DNA of 41,628 nt from JBHPHI01 sp042569595 (GTDB lineage: Bacteria > Patescibacteriota > Microgenomatia > UBA1400 > 2-01-FULL-45-11): the NCBI GenBank assembly GCA_042569595.1, contig JBHPHI010000005.1:1-41628 (forward strand). Reading direction: 5' to 3'. The notes under the pieces were generated by a model. It did no database searches and had not been told where the DNA came from. It saw only the letters and a list, made by a program, of their open reading frames with translations. Each line of letters begins with the position of its first letter. Position 1 is the first letter of the stretch. A program made the position numbers and the translations under genes. Of the stretch, positions 30,985-37,820 are shown in pieces.

Positions 30985-31061
30985 GAGCTCGTAGCTCAGC
31001 TGGCTAGAGCGCTTCGTTGACATCGAAGAGGTCGCAGGTTCAAGTCCTGCCGAGCTCACCA
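30985..31061 (+). tRNA. tRNA-Val (anticodon GAC), CCA encoded
   Basis: Acceptor GAGCTCG with CGAGCTC, anticodon stem CTTCG/CGAAG around TTGACAT (anticodon GAC), T loop TTCAAGT. Discriminator A at 31058, followed by encoded CCA, unlike the four other tRNAs in the window. Confidence 0.93.
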
Positions 31062-31066
31062 AAAAA

Positions 31067-31214
31067 TGCTATACTCGATATAGATTAACCACTGCAAAGA
31101 CCCGAACTAACCAATCGGCGAGCAAGGCGCCACCCAAGCGAATTGGGAGAATTAAGACCAAAACTGGATGGAACCCCCTGATGATCAGGGTCCAGAAAAG
31201 TGAGGTCTTTTTTT
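31067..31214 (+). promoter_or_regulatory. Compact T-box-like leader for the thrS unit
   Basis: Promoter TGCTATACT at 31067-31075. The antiterminator has the T-box form: CTGGA (31164-31168), bulge TGGAACC (31169-31175), helix CCCTGA/TCAGGG (31176-31190) and TCCAG (31191-31195). The TGGA would bind tRNA ending UCCA. A short specifier-like hairpin CCAAT/ATTGG (31111-31146) with inner GGCG/CGCC leaves ACC, a Thr codon, unpaired at 31132-31134. AAGACC (31154-31159) and GGTCTT (31204-31209) plus T-run form the terminator. The canonical long Stem I is absent. Confidence 0.6.
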
Positions 31215-31235
31215 GTACTCAAATGAAAGGGAAAT

Positions 31236-31577
31236 ATGGAAAATGAAAATCAAATGCAGACACAAAATATTCCTGCTGCAGATCAAGTAAGCAAAAACAA
31301 AACCATCTACGATGTTTCCAGTTTTGAGGTTTTTTGGAGAAACTTCGTTGCCGGCATGGGAAGGGCCTTTGGAGGATTAATAATGTACGTAATCGTTCTT
31401 GTAGTCCTTGCGTCTCTTATAAACCAATACCTTATGCCAAAAATTACTCCCCTAATAGGCACTCTTCAAGACTCTGTTGATTCCTTAAATCAACTAAATA
31501 GTGGTCCAAAAGACGGAGTAGATCAAATACTAAATCAACCCGGATTACAAAATATTCTCAAGCAAGTAAATCCGTGA
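31236..31577 (+). CDS. Small single-pass membrane protein
   Basis: A 113-residue protein: a polar start, one hydrophobic segment (about 46-65, GGLIMYVIVLVVLASLI) and a Gln/Asn-rich end that may be helical. No family recognised. AAAGGGA precedes the ATG. It lies between the T-box-like leader and thrS. A hairpin GCCCGAC/GGTTGGGC sits in the 89-base gap before thrS (about 31608-31633) without a T-run, so thrS may be cotranscribed. Confidence 0.65.
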   Translation: MENENQMQTQNIPAADQVSKNKTIYDVSSFEVFWRNFVAGMGRAFGGLIMYVIVLVVLASLINQYLMPKITPLIGTLQDSVDSLNQLNSGPKDGVDQILNQPGLQNILKQVNP

Positions 31578-31666
31578 ATCAAAAAATTACCTTAACCACA
31601 ACTAAAGTGCCCGACTCAAAATTGGGTTGGGCTATTTATGGAATAAAAAATAATTAAGGAAATTAA

Positions 31667-33445
31667 ATGAAAAACAAACAAGAACAAGAAAAACTAGACA
31701 ACCTAAGACATTCATCTGCACATCTTTTAGCTGCTGCTGTACTAGAGATTTGGCCTGACACAAAACATAGCATTGGTCCGTCAATTGAAAACGGATTTTA
31801 TTATGATTTTGACTTTGGTGAAGAAAAAGTTTCAGACGGTGATCTTAAGCCCATAGAAAAAAAGATGCGTAATCTTGTAAAAAACTGGGATAAATTTGAA
31901 GGAAACAACGTTAGTGATTCCGAAGCAAAAAAACAATTTACTCACAATCAATACAAGCATGAGTTGATAGATGAGCTTCAAAACAATAAAGAAGCTATTT
32001 CACTATACAAATCAGGCAATTTTATCGATCTATGCAGAGGTGGTCACGTAGACAATCCAAAAGAAGAATTAAAACACTTCAAGCTTCTATCAGTTGCTGG
32101 AGCTTATTGGAGAGGTGATGAAAAAAATAAAATGCTTACCAGAATTTATGGGACTGCATTTTTTAATGAAGAAGAACTAGATCAACACTTAAAAATGCTA
32201 GAGGAGGCAAAAAAAAGAGACCACAAAAAACTGGGAGTTGAGTTAGATTTATTCGCCTTCACTGAAGCAGTAGGAAAAGGCCTTCCTTTGTGGACTCCAA
32301 AAGGATCAGTTATTAGAAGAGAGCTTGAAAGGTTTATTATCGATGAGGAAACAAGCAGGGGTTATGAGCACGTTTACACACCTGATATTGCAAATTTAAA
32401 GCTTTATGAAAAATCAGGGCATTACCCTTACTATAAAGAGTCTATGTATGCCCCAATCGACATAGAAGACGACAAGTTCATGCTTCGACCTATGACATGT
32501 CCTCATCATTTTGAACTTTTCAATAGCAGACCCAGAAGCTACAAAGACCTCCCTATGAGAATAGCCGAAGTGAGTCGATTGTATCGATACGAAAAATCTG
32601 GAGAGCTTATGGGCCTTCTTAGGGTGAGAGCATTCAGTCTAACCGATGCGCACATTGTCTGTAGAAAGTCTCAGGCCAAAGACGAAATAAATAGAGTATT
32701 TGACCTTATTGAATACATCAGTGACATCTTTGGGCTCAAAATGGGAGAACACTACCACTACAGATTGTCACTTGGAAACAGGCAAGATGACAAAAAATAC
32801 TTCAAAGATGACGAGTCTTGGGACTTTGCTGAAGAAGTATTAAGAAGTGTGTTATTAGAACGCAAATCAATATTTGTAGAGGCCGAAGATGAAGCTGCAT
32901 TCTATGGTCCAAAAGTTGATGTGCAAATGAAAAACGTCAACGGAAAAGAAGATACAGCCTTCACCAACCAATACGATTTCGTCATGCCGAAAAGGTTTGA
33001 TATGAAATTTACCAACGAAGACGGCACTGAAGAAGAGCCTGTTGTTATTCACCGAGCATCTCTGGGGGCAATTGAAAGAACCGTTGCGTTTCTTATTGAA
33101 CACTTCGCAGGAGCATTTCCAACTTGGTTAGCCCCAATTCAGGCTGTAGTGATACCAATAGCCGAATCTCATCAAGGATACGCAGATAGCATTCATAAAT
33201 CACTAAAGCAAAGCGGCGTTAGGTCCGAAGTCAACAAAGAAGCACAAAGCATGCAGAAGAAAATTAGAATAGCTGAAAAGCAAAAAATTCCATACATGCT
33301 TATTGTTGGCGATAAAGAAAAGGAATCAAACTCCGTAAGCGTCAGAAAAAGAGGTCAAAAAGACCTTGGAAATCAAGGGCAGCAAAAATTTGTCAGTCAC
33401 ATCGTAGAGGAGATTGAGTCAAAATCTTTAGATAAAAATATATAA
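31667..33445 (+). CDS. thrS: Threonyl-tRNA synthetase without TGS domain
   Basis: A 592-residue class II synthetase. It begins directly with the editing domain: RHSSAHLLAAAV near 14-25 and CRGGHV near 123, the zinc and editing His/Cys set. The core carries MLRPMTCPHHFELF (near 270), RIAEVSRLYRYEKSG and LLRVRAFSLTDAH (motif 2), FYGPKVDVQ, and HRASLGAIERTVAFLIEHF (motif 3). The C-terminal anticodon domain runs from about 495. The N-terminal TGS domain of about 60 residues is missing. AAGGA precedes the ATG. First gene of a translation cluster. Confidence 0.96.
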   Translation: MKNKQEQEKLDNLRHSSAHLLAAAVLEIWPDTKHSIGPSIENGFYYDFDFGEEKVSDGDLKPIEKKMRNLVKNWDKFEGNNVSDSEAKKQFTHNQYKHELIDELQNNKEAISLYKSGNFIDLCRGGHVDNPKEELKHFKLLSVAGAYWRGDEKNKMLTRIYGTAFFNEEELDQHLKMLEEAKKRDHKKLGVELDLFAFTEAVGKGLPLWTPKGSVIRRELERFIIDEETSRGYEHVYTPDIANLKLYEKSGHYPYYKESMYAPIDIEDDKFMLRPMTCPHHFELFNSRPRSYKDLPMRIAEVSRLYRYEKSGELMGLLRVRAFSLTDAHIVCRKSQAKDEINRVFDLIEYISDIFGLKMGEHYHYRLSLGNRQDDKKYFKDDESWDFAEEVLRSVLLERKSIFVEAEDEAAFYGPKVDVQMKNVNGKEDTAFTNQYDFVMPKRFDMKFTNEDGTEEEPVVIHRASLGAIERTVAFLIEHFAGAFPTWLAPIQAVVIPIAESHQGYADSIHKSLKQSGVRSEVNKEAQSMQKKIRIAEKQKIPYMLIVGDKEKESNSVSVRKRGQKDLGNQGQQKFVSHIVEEIESKSLDKNI

Positions 33446-33453
33446 AAAAATAT

Positions 33454-33502
33454 TCTGGAAACGCCTCGATCCAACAAATCAGGGCGTTCTTCCAGATTTA
33501 TT
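33454..33502 (+). terminator. Hairpin between thrS and infC
   Basis: TCTGGAA-ACGCC (33454-33465) pairs with GGCGT (33483-33487) and, after a two-base bulge, TTCCAGA (33490-33496), followed by TTTATT. The weak T-run suggests partial termination, allowing some readthrough into infC. Confidence 0.65.
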
Positions 33503-33532
33503 GCATGTATGATAAGATACTTTGTCTAGAAC

Positions 33533-34120
33533 TTGAGAAAGCCCTTGGCTTTCGATAAGATCAAGACTATTGGAGGAAAAATAGGTAAAAAGAAATTTTA
33601 TCAACTAAATCAATACATCAAAGCTGAAGAGCTTCGAGTAGTTGATCAGGATGGCGGCCAAGTCGGTGTCTTAAAAAAACAGGAGGCTCTAAATAGAGCC
33701 CGGGAAGCTGGTCTTGATTTAGTAGTAGTAGCAGAAAAAGCCAAGCCTCCAGTGGCAAAAATTGTTGAGTTTGCAAAATTCAAATATCAACAACAGCAAA
33801 AGGAAGCCGCAGGCAGAAAAAAAGCTAAAACCGTCGACATAAAAGAGGTTCGCTTTACACCCTTTATTGCAGAGGGAGATTATAACCAGCGCATTAAAAA
33901 AGCCCGAAAGTTTCTTGAGGGCAGAGATAAAGTAAGACTTACTGTAAAATTCGTTGGTCGCCAAATTACAAGAAAAGAATTTGGAAAAAACTTACTCGAA
34001 AAAGCTGTTGCTGAACTAGAAGACATTGCAAAGGTGGAGTTTGCTCCTCGTTTGCAGGGAAAGCTTTACTTTACTCAACTACAACCAACAGGGAAGGTAA
34101 ATAAAAATGAAGAAAAATAA
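33533..34120 (+). CDS. infC: Translation initiation factor IF-3
   Basis: A 195-residue IF-3. Seen: NQYIKAEELRVVDQDGGQVGVL near 26-47 (start of N-domain), DLVVVAEKAKPPVAKIVEFAKFKYQQQQ near 65-92, KEVRFTPFIAEGDYNQRIKKARKFLEGRDKVRLTVKF near 105-142 (C-domain). It controls start-site choice and subunit joining. No ATG is available; the start is TTG at 33533, in line with the known use of rare start codons for IF-3 self-control. GATACT lies 12 bases upstream. It overlaps rpmI by 14 bases. Confidence 0.95.
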   Translation: MRKPLAFDKIKTIGGKIGKKKFYQLNQYIKAEELRVVDQDGGQVGVLKKQEALNRAREAGLDLVVVAEKAKPPVAKIVEFAKFKYQQQQKEAAGRKKAKTVDIKEVRFTPFIAEGDYNQRIKKARKFLEGRDKVRLTVKFVGRQITRKEFGKNLLEKAVAELEDIAKVEFAPRLQGKLYFTQLQPTGKVNKNEEK

Positions 34121-34307
34121 ATTAAAAACCAGAAAAATTGTAACCAAACGTTTTAAAGTCACAAAAAGTGGCAAAATCTTAAGACGCGTCCAAAACATGA
34201 GGCATCTTAGGAGAAAGAAAAGTAAAAAACAAATAAGACGATACAGAGGTTACGTTGAAGTAACTGGAACGATGGCTAAAAAAATTAAAAGAATGTTAGG
34301 AATTTAA
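34107..34307 (+). CDS. rpmI: Ribosomal protein bL35
   Basis: A 66-residue, very basic protein. KLKTRKIVTKRFKVTKSGKI at residues 5-24 and MRHLRRKKSKKQIRR near 31-45 are the L35 signature. Its ATG lies inside the end of infC (14-base overlap), so translation is coupled. It is followed by rplT without any gap. Confidence 0.96.
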   Translation: MKKNKLKTRKIVTKRFKVTKSGKILRRVQNMRHLRRKKSKKQIRRYRGYVEVTGTMAKKIKRMLGI

Positions 34308-34667
34308 ATGGCAAGAGTAAAAACTGGACCAACCAGAAAAAAAAGACACAAAAAAGTACTAGCTCGCACCAAAGGGATGCGAATGAGCAAAGGCACTTTA
34401 TACAAGGTCAGTAAAGAAGCTGACTTGCATGCAGGTCAATACGCTTTTATCGGCAGAAAACTTAGAAAACGAGATATGAGAAAACTTTGGATTATGAGAA
34501 TAAATGCAGCCCTATCTACCTACATAAAGGACCTAAAATATTCTAGATTCATTAATCTTCTCAAAAAATCAAACATTGAAATCGACAGAAAAATGCTTGC
34601 AGAGCTTGCAGTGACTGATTCAAACGCTTTCAAAGCCGTTGTTGACGTTGCTCAAAAAAACAAATAA
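34308..34667 (+). CDS. rplT: Ribosomal protein bL20
   Basis: A 119-residue basic protein of the large subunit. ARVKTGPTRKKRHKKVLARTKGM at residues 2-24 is a slightly varied L20 start. LRKRDMRKLWIMRINAALS near 50-68 and DRKMLAELAVTDSNAFKAVV near 93-112 match the globular part. The ATG follows the rpmI stop directly. In other bacteria L20 can bind its own mRNA; no such site is evident here. Confidence 0.96.
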   Translation: MARVKTGPTRKKRHKKVLARTKGMRMSKGTLYKVSKEADLHAGQYAFIGRKLRKRDMRKLWIMRINAALSTYIKDLKYSRFINLLKKSNIEIDRKMLAELAVTDSNAFKAVVDVAQKNK

Positions 34668-34677
34668 CATAAATAAT

Positions 34678-34716
34678 ATGACAAACACCAAAACCTTCTT
34701 TTTCTTTAAACTCTAA
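34678..34716 (+). CDS. Phe-rich leader peptide of the pheST attenuator
   Basis: Eleven bases after rplT an ATG starts a 12-residue peptide MTNTKTFFFFKL and a TAA stop at 34714-34716. Codons 7-10 are TTC TTT TTC TTT. It stands in the same place as pheM of E. coli (between rplT and pheS), but the sequence is different. No SD is visible; it could be translated by ribosomes leaving rplT. Together with the hairpins at 34721-34765 it forms a textbook ribosome-stalling attenuator. Confidence 0.75.
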   Translation: MTNTKTFFFFKL

Positions 34717-34765
34717 AGTAGGGGAGATGTTTGTGCAGCAAAACTCCCCAAAAGGGAGTTTTTTT
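34681..34765 (+). terminator. pheST attenuator: alternative hairpins and intrinsic terminator
   Basis: Four segments are visible. Segment 1 ACAAACA (34681-34687) pairs with TGTTTGT (34728-34734) next to segment 2 GGGGAG (34721-34726). Segment 2 can pair with segment 3 CTCCCC (34744-34749), the antiterminator. Segment 3 can pair with segment 4: AAACTCCC (34741-34748) with GGGAGTTT (34754-34761), running into seven T, the terminator. A ribosome stalled on the Phe codons would free segment 2 and allow readthrough into pheS. Confidence 0.8.
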
Positions 34766-34802
34766 ATTGTCCAATTAAAAACCTAATCTTTGATAGAATA
34801 AT

Positions 34803-35834
34803 ATGATGAGAAACGACTTAATAAACAATCTGAAAAATGAAGCGATAGCTCTAATTTCGCAAGCCAGCTCTAAGGACGAATTAGAGCAGTTAAGAATTAA
34901 CTACGTTGGAAAAAAAGGTAAAATTAATCAACTTTTCTCAGAACTAAAAAAGTCCTCAAAAGAAGAAAGAATTGAACTAGGAAAAGTACTAAATGAAGCC
35001 AAAAAAATCATTACACAAGCTTTAAATTCTCAACAAGTCGAATCTTTAACATCTGATCAATCCTGGGTAGACGTAACTCAGCCAGGGGAACGCCCTCCTA
35101 CTGGCCACTTGCACCCTATCTCACAAGCAATAGAAGAGATCACTCAAATATTTGAAGGCATCGGATTTACCAGAGTAAGGTACCCCGAAGTCGACTTTGA
35201 TAAATACGTCTTTGAAAATCTCAACATGCCACCCGATCATCCAGCAAGAGACGAGTGGGAAACATTTTTCATAGATACACCCAAAAATAAACAAAATGGC
35301 GAAGTAGTTTTGACTACACACACATCAAATGGGCAAGTTAGAGAAATGGAAAGAGTCGGAAAACCTCCAGTTAGGATGTTAAATTTAGGAAAATGTTATA
35401 GAAGACAACAAGATGTTACCCACACAGCCATGTTTCATCAATTTGAAGGATTAGTTGTGGACGAAGGAATTAATATTCAACACCTAAAAGGAACTTTAGA
35501 TTACTTTGCTAAAAAGTTCTACGGACCAAAAGCAAAATCTCGAATAAGACCATTTATGTTCAAATTTACAGAACCTAGCTTCGAGGTAGATTTCAGTTGC
35601 ACTCATTGTGGTGGAAAAGGATGCCGTTTCTGCAAGTCTGGCTGGCATGAAGTTGGAGGAGCTGGAATGGTTCACCCAAATGTACTCAGGGCCGGCGGCA
35701 TTGATCCGGATAAATACACAGGATTTGCTTTCGGTTGGGGAGTTGAGCGAGTCTATACCTTAAAACCAGGATTAGAGCTCGATGATATAAGACCTCTTTA
35801 CAGCAACAACTTAGAATTTTTAAGGCAATTTTAA
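34803..35834 (+). CDS. pheS: Phenylalanyl-tRNA synthetase alpha chain
   Basis: A 343-residue class II chain. A coiled-coil arm (about 1-80) leads to the core: GHLHPISQAIEEI near 103, NMPPDHPARDEWETFF near 140, THTSNGQVREM near 172, LGKCYRRQQDVTHTAMFHQFEG near 196-217, and a Cys-rich CTHCGGKGCRFC near 273 as in many PheS. Besides readthrough past the attenuator it has its own -10: extended TGATAGAAT (34791-34799). With that promoter, the second ATG at 34806 would be the leaderless start; 34803 is the first possible. Confidence 0.96.
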   Translation: MMRNDLINNLKNEAIALISQASSKDELEQLRINYVGKKGKINQLFSELKKSSKEERIELGKVLNEAKKIITQALNSQQVESLTSDQSWVDVTQPGERPPTGHLHPISQAIEEITQIFEGIGFTRVRYPEVDFDKYVFENLNMPPDHPARDEWETFFIDTPKNKQNGEVVLTTHTSNGQVREMERVGKPPVRMLNLGKCYRRQQDVTHTAMFHQFEGLVVDEGINIQHLKGTLDYFAKKFYGPKAKSRIRPFMFKFTEPSFEVDFSCTHCGGKGCRFCKSGWHEVGGAGMVHPNVLRAGGIDPDKYTGFAFGWGVERVYTLKPGLELDDIRPLYSNNLEFLRQF

Positions 35835-35835
35835 A

Positions 35836-37812
35836 ATGAATATTTTAATTCCACACAACTGGCTCCTGGAGCATCTTGACACTAAAGCTACTCCAAAACA
35901 AATTCAAGAATACTTATCATTATGTGGCCCATCAGTAGAAAGAATCGAAACAGTAAAGGGCGAGCCTGTTTATGACATCGAAGTAACCACCAACAGGGTC
36001 GACATGATGAGTGTAAGGGGGATTACAAGAGAAGCCGCCACTATCCTTCCTGAATTTGGTATAGATGCAAAACTAAAAAAATTAAGCCGGGTAGAAATAT
36101 CCAGCACTTCTGAGTTAAATTTGAAAATAAAAAATGACAGCTCACTATGTCATAGGTCTATTTGTGTTTTATTAAAAGATGTTCAAATCAAAGATTCTCC
36201 AGATTGGATTAAAAAAAGACTAGAGCAAGTTGGTCAAAGACCTTTAAATAATGCAATAGACATCACCAACTACGCTATGTGGGAAGTCGGCCACCCAATA
36301 CATGCATTTGACTATGACAGGCTAAAACAAAAAACAATCGTCATTAGAGAAGCAAGAAAAGGTGAAAAACTAACAACCTTAGACGAAAAAACCCACGTAA
36401 TGAAGGGTGGAGAAGTAGTCTTTGGAGACGGAAAAGAAAGCATAATAGACCTTCCTGGAATAATGGGAACAAAAAACACAGTCGTAACCAAAGATACTAA
36501 AAACGTTCTTTTGTGGATTGAAAGTATTGACGCAGTAAAAATACGCATGGCTTCAATGAGTCACGCCATCAGATCACAGGCTGCAATACTAAATGAAAAA
36601 AATGTTGACCCTGAATTAGCTTTACCAACACTTATTCGAGGAATAGAGCTTTATCAAAAAGTTGCAAATGCAAAAATCGGCAGTAAAATAAAGGATATTT
36701 ATCCCAAGAAACCAAAAGAAAACAAAATCTCACTTAGTCAAAAACACCTAGATGTGTATATGGGTCTAGAAATCAAACCTAAAAGAGTTGTAAGAATCTT
36801 AGAAAACTTAGGCTGCAAAGTCACTCATGATCAAGAAAAATATATAGTAGTTCCACCCACCAGCAGGTCAAGAGATATGACTATATATCAAGATGTTATC
36901 GAAGAAATTGCCAGAATTTACGGCTACCACAATCTACCAAGTGTCGTCATGGACACTCCCATACCCGATAATCCACCAGAAGAAGACTTTGCTTTCGAAA
37001 GAAAAATAAAAAATTGGCTAGCAGGGTGGGGAGTAAAAGAAATATACACATACTCCATGGTTTCAGAAGAAAAAGCTTTAGAATCTAGCTACAAAATTGA
37101 AGATCATCTCAAAATCAAAAACCCCCTCACTGACGACATGATCTATATGAGAAGATCACTAATTCCTTCTCTCGCTCAAGTTATTAAAGACAACCAGCAA
37201 TCAGATCTGACCATATTTGAAATGCAAAACGTCTACCACCCATCAAAACCATCAGAGCTTCCAACTGAAGAGCTTCAATTAGTAATTGCATCGAACAAAA
37301 GCTATAAACACCTAAAGGGGGTTCTAGACAATCTTTTAGATAAGCTTTACATAACAAACGTCAAAATCAGACCAGAAGGCATAAAAAACGAACCGCTAAA
37401 CACAAATGCCTCAGGGACAATCCACCACGGTAAAAGCAAGCTTGGCGTAATAGGTCAGGTAAAAAATACAAACTTATATATTGCCAAGCTAACAATGAAA
37501 GATCTTCAAAACAACTCCAGAACTCATCCAAAATACATTCCTGTTATTACAACCCCGCCAGTAGTTGAAGACCTCACATTTACACTAAAAGAAAACACCT
37601 ATCTTGGACAACTAATTGAGGAAGTATACCTAACCAGTAAGCTCGTTGAGCAAGTTGTTCACAAAGACACATACAACAACAACTACACTCTAACCATTAC
37701 CTATAGACACTCAGAAAGACCTCTCACAGATAAAGAAATCGCACCAATTAGAAAAAAAATAGTAAACAATCTTTTAAAATCTTTCAAAGCAAGCTTGGTT
37801 GGAACCCTTTAA
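35836..37812 (+). CDS. pheT: Phenylalanyl-tRNA synthetase beta chain, short form
   Basis: A 658-residue chain; most bacterial PheT have about 790-800. Domain B1 begins NILIPHNWLLEHLD, then the sequence passes almost directly to YDIEVTTNRVDMMSVRGITREAA near 45-68, so the EMAP-like tRNA-binding OB domain (B2) normally inserted here is missing. The B3/B4 editing region (NAIDITNYAMWEVGHPIHAFD near 138), B5 (PTSRSRDMTIYQDVIEEIARIYGY near 341) and the C-terminal FDX-ACB domain (last 90 residues) are present. One base separates it from pheS. Confidence 0.95.
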   Translation: MNILIPHNWLLEHLDTKATPKQIQEYLSLCGPSVERIETVKGEPVYDIEVTTNRVDMMSVRGITREAATILPEFGIDAKLKKLSRVEISSTSELNLKIKNDSSLCHRSICVLLKDVQIKDSPDWIKKRLEQVGQRPLNNAIDITNYAMWEVGHPIHAFDYDRLKQKTIVIREARKGEKLTTLDEKTHVMKGGEVVFGDGKESIIDLPGIMGTKNTVVTKDTKNVLLWIESIDAVKIRMASMSHAIRSQAAILNEKNVDPELALPTLIRGIELYQKVANAKIGSKIKDIYPKKPKENKISLSQKHLDVYMGLEIKPKRVVRILENLGCKVTHDQEKYIVVPPTSRSRDMTIYQDVIEEIARIYGYHNLPSVVMDTPIPDNPPEEDFAFERKIKNWLAGWGVKEIYTYSMVSEEKALESSYKIEDHLKIKNPLTDDMIYMRRSLIPSLAQVIKDNQQSDLTIFEMQNVYHPSKPSELPTEELQLVIASNKSYKHLKGVLDNLLDKLYITNVKIRPEGIKNEPLNTNASGTIHHGKSKLGVIGQVKNTNLYIAKLTMKDLQNNSRTHPKYIPVITTPPVVEDLTFTLKENTYLGQLIEEVYLTSKLVEQVVHKDTYNNNYTLTITYRHSERPLTDKEIAPIRKKIVNNLLKSFKASLVGTL

Positions 37813-37820
37813 CAAGACGT

